A stretch of DNA of 64,000 nucleotides from Persicaria tinctoria (lineage: Eukaryota > Streptophyta > Magnoliopsida > Caryophyllales > Polygonaceae), in assembly GCA_037127255.1 (NCBI GenBank), contig JBANSL010000004.1, forward strand, positions 52,649,702 to 52,713,701, written 5' to 3'. A model generated the notes under the pieces. That model worked only from the letters and a program-made list of their open reading frames with translations. It had not been told where the DNA came from and searched no databases. This document shows, one piece after another, positions 57,866 to 64,000 of the stretch; position 1 is the first letter of the stretch; each line of letters opens with the position of its first letter. A program made the translations under genes and the position numbers.

Positions 57866-59138
57866 TGACGGAGGGAAAACCTGTCGTTGATCCGTCAAAG
57901 AAAACTCAAACCTATAGCAAGTATAGCAATAAGCAAGAGGTCGATCCACATGGAAAGTTATAATTCTAGTTTGATTTAAGTGTCAATCAAAGTAACCAAT
58001 TTGGGGGTTTTTGTTTGTGAAAGTTCCGCCTTTTATCAAAGCGGAGTAAAGAAAGCAAAGTAAAGGAATTTGTTTTAGACAATTAGGAGAAGCAATTCTA
58101 CCTACAATTTTCCACTTTATTGGATTGAAGCGATCCTTGTAACTTCTTCTCGTCCTATTAAGTTTCCTATGAATGCCCTTGTCCCGACCTAATATAGTTA
58201 CTAGTCCAATCAGTCCTAGAAACCCTTATCAATCCAACAGTCCCTAAAGAAGGATTTAACCCAATTGATAGCTGTAAGTTCAGAGATTAGCCAAGGTATT
58301 TGCAGTCCCTAAAGAGGGATTTAACAACACATCCAACTTCCTACTTGTTCAATTAGTTCAATCAGCCCTAAAGGAACAAGTTTGCCACTTAGGTTAAGGT
58401 TCACAATCAGGAATCTACAAAACATTAGCAATTGAATTGATTCTAACTACTTTCGTGGGCTAGATAGAATAAAAAAATAGACAATCAAGCACAAAGAAGT
58501 TGAAGCATTCAAATATAGGAAACAAGGAACGAGAATTAGAAACTCATAATCAATCCAAATAAAGCTTCAAATTGCAGGCAGAATAGATGAGTTTAGTTCC
58601 TCATGGAAGACATCGCTCAAATCTCTAAAGTGTCTGATGAACGTAACAATAGAATAGAAGTGAAGTAAAAAAAACTAAATTTGGCCTTATAAAACATCCA
58701 AAGTCGGCCATGAAAGAAATCAATAGGTTCTAGGGTTTTTATTAATCAAAACGACGCGCACAGGCGCTGACGACCAATGCTGCGGGCGCAGCATATGCTG
58801 CGGCCGCAACATGTGTTTCTTCCTTCTGCCCGCTGCAGCAGGCCCTGCTGCGGCCGCGGCATACTGTTTGCCGATTCTTCTTGTCTTCCTTTGTAGGTAT
58901 CTCCTCTTGTCTTGCATGTTTCTTCCTTACTTCCTTACAATGTTTCTTGTGTTCCTCTTCGAGATATTGTATCTCCCAAATGTGTTCCGATTCAATCTGC
59001 AAGATAAACACAAATTTGTGCAGAATCTGAACTCTTCCAAAATATTCACAAGATGCAATTTAGCAACAAAGTATGAAAGAAATGCAACCTAACTAAGCTA
59101 AAAATGCCTATAATGCATATCTTAGATAGGCATTGTCA
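57866..59138 (-). repeat. 5' LTR of the Athila-like element (1273 bp)
   Basis: It matches the outer parts of 36333-39758. A GC-rich palindrome doublet, GCTGCGGGCGCAGC then GCTGCGGCCGCAAC, is at about 58778-58810. The other LTR has one unit less at this place. Confidence 0.9.
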
Positions 59139-59143
59139 AAAAT

Positions 59144-59355
59144 ATAATATGATATAATAATAATAATTTTATTATAAAGTAATATTATTATTAAATTATA
59201 TTATAATATTATATAATAATAATATTATTGTTATAATCAATTATTATTATAAATTGAAAATTATTATTATAACTATAAATAATATTTGGTCAAATAATAA
59301 TAATATTATTATTATAAAAATTATTATTATTATTATTATGATTATTATTATAAAT
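59144..59355. repeat. (TAA)n-rich low-complexity tract
   Basis: An AT-only sequence made mainly of imperfect TAA/TTA repeats. It lies between the Athila LTR and the Ty1/copia RT, whose reading frame runs straight into it. Confidence 0.9.
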
Positions 59356-62300
59356 GGAAGGACAAAGGTGAATTGGGAGCCAGACCGAAAGAAGAATAGA
59401 GATGAATTGGCTTTCGATGGAGAGAAGCCGAGAGACACAAGTTCTAAGCTCAATTTTGCAAACCAAGCCCATGGTGCCTACTTAAGTCCATAGAGAGATT
59501 TCCTTAAATGACATAAATAATTTGGAAATTGAGGGTGATGAAAACCTGGGGGTTGGCGGATGTAGACGACCTCGGTTAGATCACCGTGAAGAAAGGCATT
59601 CTGCACATCCAATTGCCTGACCGGCCAATTCCTCAACGCTGCAAGAGAGAGAAGGCATCTTATTGTTGTCGGTTTCACCACGGGGCTAAACGTCTTTGTG
59701 AAATCGAGACCATGTAATTGGTGGTAGCCCTTTGCGACTAGACAGGCTTTTCGCCGTTCGATCACCCTACCCGCGAAGCGCTTCGTCTTGAAAACACATT
59801 TAACTCCAAGGATGTTGGCTAAGGGTGGTGGTGGGACAAGATCCCAAGTATGGGTTGCGAGGAGGGCTTGGTATTCAACATTCATAGCAGCCCCCCATTC
59901 AGGATATTTATTAGCTTCTGCAAATGTGTGTGGTTCATCTGGAATCATTGTTGTAGTGGTGGTATGGAGTTGGGGTGGTGAAGGCCAGGGGATGGTTCCA
60001 TCCGAACGAATCAGCGGATTTGTGATGTTGTTGTTGCCTCTTGTGGTCATGGGGTGAGTGGAACCAATGGGTTGCGGTGGAGGCGATGGTGCAGGAGATG
60101 GTGATGGTTCGGTAGGTGGAGTTGGTGATGTGTCTGGACTAGGAGATGAGGGAGTGTTGGATGGTGACGTTGGGTTAAAGTGGGGGTTTGGGCTAATATG
60201 GGTTGTATTGCCAAGTGGGCCTGGAAATGGGCTTGGGCCGGTCAAAATGGAGGGAAGACAATCTGAGGGTGAATGTATTGATGAGTGGAGCCCAGAAAAT
60301 GGAAATTTGTCTTTATGGAAGAAAACATCCCGTGAGACATAAATTCTATGAGTCTCAAGGGATTTACAAATGTAACCTTTGTGTTGTGCACTGTATCCCA
60401 AAAACACACAAGGTGAAGAGCGGTATTATAATTTGTGGGAGTTGTTGGGCCTTAAATTAGGAAAACACAAACACCCGAAAACTTTCAAAAAATGATAGTC
60501 TTGGTCTTGGTTGTATAGGAGGTTAAAGGGGTGTTATAAGAGAAAATGGAGGAGGGAAGACGATTTATGAGATATGTGGCGGTTTCAAAAGCAAAGTCTC
60601 AATAATGAACGGGAAGGGAGGAGTGGCCAAGAAGGGTGAGGCCCGTATCAATGATGTGACGATGTCGGTTTTCGATGCTCCCGTTTTGTTGGTGGGAGCA
60701 TGGACAAGTTAGACGATGAAAAATGTCAAGTTTAGTAAAAAGTGGAAGAAGAGGTTTGAGTTCCGAACAATTATCGATTTGAAACTTTGATATTTTTTGA
60801 AAAGAAGTTTGTGACAAAGTTAATAAACACAGTAAGAATAGTAGTGACTTGAGACTTGGTTGCCATAGGAAAATCCATAGAAACTTAGAATAGTCATCAA
60901 AGATAGATACATACTCCCTCCGTTCCATAATACATGTCCCTTTCCTTTTATGCACGCTTTTTAATGAGTGGAAAACTCTATCAAATATTATTTTTTTAAT
61001 TATTTTTTTTATATAATACAATACTTACTAGTAATAAGTATCAAATTATATAAAAAATTAATTAAAAAAAAATATTTTATAGTGTTTTTCGCTCATTAAA
61101 AAGCGTGTTGAAAAAAAAGGACATGTATTATGGAACGGAGGGAGTAGTATTTATGTCCTCTAGTGGAAATATAGTGGGTTGGGCCCCAGACATTAACAAA
61201 AAGAAGATCAAAAGGCCCAATTGATTGGGAAGGGGATGCCGGGTGTGGGAGATTATGTAACTTAGCCCGTTCACAAGCCACACGTGAGAAACGGGTAGGG
61301 TAGGAGCTAGGGATAGGGATACGTAGACGGTGAAGCAACTTACGCGTGGTGACAGCAGAGGTGTGACCAAAGCGACAGTGCCAGGCGGAGACAACGGTAC
61401 TGGCAAAAGCTTGAGGCGATGGAGGTCGATGGTGGTCTGGTAGGATGTACATGCCCTTCTCAACGGGACCCCGGAGGAGCGTCTTGCCTGTTGCCTGATC
61501 AAGTATGAGAAAGAAATCGGGGTGAAATTGGAGGTAAACATTACTGTCCAAACAAAATTGGCGCACAGAGATAAGATTCTTTGATGAGGATGAAGTGTGT
61601 AACAAATTGCGAAGATGAAATAAGTGATTTGAAGAGAGTAAGGAGGAGGAACTGTAGTGGTGAATTGGAAGACTCGAACCGTCGCCAATCATCACTTCCT
61701 CAGTACCTGGATAGGGGAGAAGGCCGGTGTTGAACCTGGAGAGATCAGGGGTTAAATGGTGGGAGGCGGCAGTGTCTAGGTGCCGCAGAGCCAACGTAAA
61801 ATTCGCCTGCATATTTGGAGGGGAGGGCTATTGGAAGACCTGATTGAAGCGATTCCAGCAACCTAGAGCCTCATGACCACGCTTGGAGCAAATCTGACAA
61901 ACTGGACGTGTCTTTGGTTCACCGAAAAAATTGTATTGATGACCACCGCGGGCAGATCCGCGACCCCCACCTTTGTAAGTGCCTCTTCCTTGGCCTTGGA
62001 AGTTTCCTCTACCGTTATTGTCAAATGAGCCTCGGCTGGAGGAATTTGTGGGTCGATTGTCAAACCCACGACCCCTTCCATTGGAGTTGTTGTTCCTGGC
62101 AGTAGGGTTTGGGTGTGGGAAGAGGTGAGGGCTGAATTTTGGAGTTTGGGTGGGCAGAGAGACGGGACTAATAGTTCAGGAGGTGAGAGAGGACGAGGAG
62201 TCGGGAGGGGAATTTGGGTAGACAGAGAAGTGACAATGGCCTCATAATCTTGGCCAAGATCAGCAAGCAAATAAACGATGAACTCGTTGTAAAAAATGGG

Positions 62301-62747
62301 TTGGTCGGTGGCTTGAAGAGAGGAGGTAAGAGACCTGGCCTTGTCAAAGTATGTGGTGATATTGCCAGCCCCCTATTTAAGAGATGCAAGTTGGAGACGG
62401 GTCTGAACTACATTGACAACCGAGGTTACGGAAAATGTCTCACTGAGTTGAGACCAAATCTCATGGGAGGAGGAGCACTCAAGAACTTGGACCAGGATCG
62501 GAGGAGTCAAGGAAGTAGTGAGAATCGTCATCACTGTCTGATCTTTTTTCACCCATGATGGATAATCGACGGAGTTAGGAGCCGGTCAGGGAATGGATCC
62601 ATCAACAAAGCCATACAACTCCTGGGAACGGAGGTATGGAAGGAACTGAGCCTTCTAGAGATGATAGTTTTCGGAAGTTAATTTGAGAATGCTAGAGAAC
62701 AATGGGAGATTTGTGGACGACGAGATTTGAACAGTGGAAAGATCCAT
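59356..62747 (-). pseudogene. Ty1/copia polyprotein, degenerate
   Basis: Gag begins at ATG 62747 (DLSTVQISSSTNLPLFSSIL) and already has stops. Linker 61863-62270. The gag-pre-integrase region at 61096-61812 reads LDTAASHHLTPDLS, CRFGHTSAVTTRKLLHRLRI and FDLLFVNVWGP. The integrase core at 60599-60890 (SIFDDYSKFLWIF, HQQNGSIENRHRHI) is interrupted by a MITE. RT at 59478-60407 has [60 protein letters not shown] and SLYGLK, then a TAG. RT continues in frame to about 59356, where the YVDD box should be. RNase H and the 3' LTR are absent. A primer-site-like TAGTATCAGA lies near 62823-62832; the 5' LTR limits are unclear. Confidence 0.88.
60914..61144. mobile_element. Stowaway MITE in the copia integrase
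   Basis: 231 bp with ends CTCCCTCCGTTCCATAATAC and its complement ending CGGAGGGAG, between TA dinucleotides (60912-60913, 61145-61146). The ends are nearly perfect, so the insertion is probably young. Confidence 0.92.
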
Positions 62748-63129
62748 CTTGAGAAAAGAGAAAATGATGAAGATAAAAGAGGAATTTTTGTGTTTGAAAA
62801 TCAATTAGAAACCTGAAAATCTGATACTATACGAAGAAACTATTGAAATCATGTACATCCGCCACCTTTAATTTGGCCTACAATATCATTCATTTTTTCC
62901 ATTAATTTTCGTGTATGCATATATATATATATATATATATATATAACAAAAACGTATTGATCCTTATTGTTTCTCATCATTTGACCCATCGATTACCAAC
63001 TGATATGGTTATAAACCACTGATTATCCGTACAAGAGAAAAAAAATCTAAAAAGGGAACAAAGAGCACTTCCTCTGAATTGGTACTTCTTTCAGACTTCC
63101 AGTTGTACGCCATGCTTTCAATTTTCGTA
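62748..63129. other. Copia leader and possible LTR remnant
   Basis: It contains the degraded primer site near 62823-62832 and a (TA)n run at about 62919-62944. I cannot fix an LTR start or end. No gene is seen. Confidence 0.35.
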
Positions 63130-63364
63130 CTCCCTCCGTTCCAAAATACATGGTCTTTTACATTTCAGCACGCTTTTTAAGGAGCGAAAAACTCTATGAA
63201 ATATTATTTTTTTAATTAATTTTTTTATATAATTAGATACTTATTAGTAATAAGTATCAAATAGTATGAAAATTTTAATTAAAAAAATAATATTTTATAG
63301 AGTTTTCCGCTTCTTAAAAAACGTGCCAAAAAGTAAAAGCCCATCTATTTTGGAACGGAGGGAG
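63130..63364. mobile_element. Stowaway MITE
   Basis: 235 bp with ends CTCCCTCCGTTCCAAAATAC and TTTTGGAACGGAGGGAG, between TA dinucleotides (63128-63129, 63365-63366). It is closely related to the copy at 60914-61144. Confidence 0.92.
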
Positions 63365-63809
63365 TAGAATCGAGCATGTTGTGGACTTCTACTAATTGTG
63401 GAGTGCAAACTAAATGAAGTTGCACAGTAAACCATTCACGGAAACAACTCCATTAACGGAAAGCACGGAAATTCAATCACGCAAACCACATAAAACAAAT
63501 TCAATCACGCAACCAACTCAACACTGAAAACTCAAAATCAAAATTGCACAAACTCAACAAAAGCAGGGAGATTGAAACAGAGTAGCACCTGTGGATAGAA
63601 AGCTTAGACAACGTAACCAGATCGACGAAGCAAGGCAGCCAATTCGAAACTGCAGTAGCCGAAGCCGAGGAAATAACCGTGTAACAACAAAATAATGAAT
63701 TGAGCCTAGATTGGAACACAATCGAATAAAGGTATAGAAAAAACCAATCTAAAAACCCTAGATTTGGAAATCTAAAATTAGAAGAAACCAAGAACAAATT
63801 AAGGCGTAT

Positions 63810-63946
63810 CTCAGCCGCGAAGTACTCAAGGACAACCGCGAGGTATACCAGAGCGTCGACACAAACACGCTCGGCTTACTTGCCGGCCTTCAAAAAACGG
63901 GCGATACGACCAACGGGAGACTGGATACCGGTCGTGCTGCTACGAT
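63810..63946 (-). pseudogene. Histone H2A pseudogene fragment
   Basis: The minus strand reads IQSPVGRIARFLKAGK, stop, AERVCVDALVYLAVVLEYFAAE, clearly canonical H2A. A TAA (63876-63878) replaces the usual Tyr codon. VGAGAP has become VCVDAL. The bases after AAE, where plant H2A genes often have an intron, read ATACG instead of a GT donor. No N-terminal tail is found before the window ends at 64000, and the 63365-63809 flank shows no convincing second exon. Confidence 0.8.
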
Positions 63947-64000
63947 ATGGCTGAGAGGGGAGGAAAAACTAGAGATGTGTTAAAATTATAATAGGGGTAA

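Larger units (their letters stand above)
36333..59138 (-). mobile_element. Athila-like Ty3/gypsy retrotransposon with three nested insertions
   Basis: The two LTRs, 36333-39758 and 57866-59138, begin TGA(T/C)AATGC and end CCTCCGTCA on the minus strand. The flanks AAAAG and AAAAT match at 4 of 5 bases. The primer site next to the right LTR is a perfect tRNA-Asp-type TGGCGCCGTTGCCGGGGA, and a G-rich polypurine tract adjoins the left LTR. Gene order is gag, protease, RT, RNase H, integrase, then an ORF in the env position. Removing the three insertions (36604-38767, 47677-54046, 55083-57374, each with its own target duplication) leaves about 12.0 kb. All reading frames are broken. Confidence 0.92.

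Noticed and set aside
59788..60342. Gly-rich plus-strand frames
   Set aside because: They are antisense to the Pro/Ser-rich linker of the Ty1/copia polyprotein.
1..64000. tRNA, rRNA or snoRNA genes
   Set aside because: I looked for tRNA-like A and B boxes and rRNA strings. The only tRNA-related sequences are retroelement primer sites.

Overview
This is plant nuclear DNA, most likely from a dicot. It has large spliced genes with GT/AG introns, many Stowaway MITEs, a Helitron, Ty3/gypsy elements of the Athila type primed by a tRNA-Asp-like site, Ty1/copia remains and plant L1-type LINE relics. Nothing looks bacterial or organellar. I identified everything by reading the sequence, without any database search.

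Layout. 1-211 is the 3' end of a plus-strand gene. About 1.07-9.69 kb holds the scattered remains of one old minus-strand LINE: endonuclease, reverse transcriptase, zf-RVT and RNase H pieces. Two or more MITEs, a composite insertion holding a 467-bp TRIM, and a 3.2-kb solo LTR have inserted into it. About 9.7-11.05 kb is a 5' fragment of another gypsy element. 12.0-15.03 kb holds a small candidate gene. The segment about 5.39-16.12 kb was then duplicated in tandem, and the second copy is about 16.12-25.62 kb. The second copy lost about 3 kb and gained a Pack-MITE-like element and a foldback element. The duplication carried the last four coding exons of a LETM1-like gene, so a truncated LETM1 copy lies at 15.15-15.91 kb and the complete gene at 24.65-32.30 kb (minus strand, 14 coding exons, 759 residues).

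33.3-36.3 kb holds a foldback arm, a 1.24-kb non-autonomous gypsy element and low-complexity DNA. 36,333-59,138 is a single degenerate Athila-like element on the minus strand. It is about 12 kb once three later insertions are subtracted: a solo LTR in its 3' LTR, a complete 6.37-kb non-autonomous LTR element of the same family, and another solo LTR in gag. 59.1-62.75 kb is a decayed Ty1/copia element with a MITE in its integrase. The window ends in a histone H2A pseudogene.

The most intriguing signal is shared by three otherwise dissimilar LTR families. Each carries short quasi-palindromic units of about 14 bp arranged as doublets whose starts lie mostly 19-21 bp apart, about two helical turns. 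The family-specific units are CTCGCGGCCGCGAG-like, GCTGCGGCCGCCGC-like and CTCGATATCGAG-like. In the third family the doublets recur about every 105-112 bp upstream of the TATA box, with a second array downstream. I know of no named element with this architecture. Intact protein-coding genes are few: LETM1, the partial gene at the left edge, and possibly the small gene near 13.4-13.8 kb.
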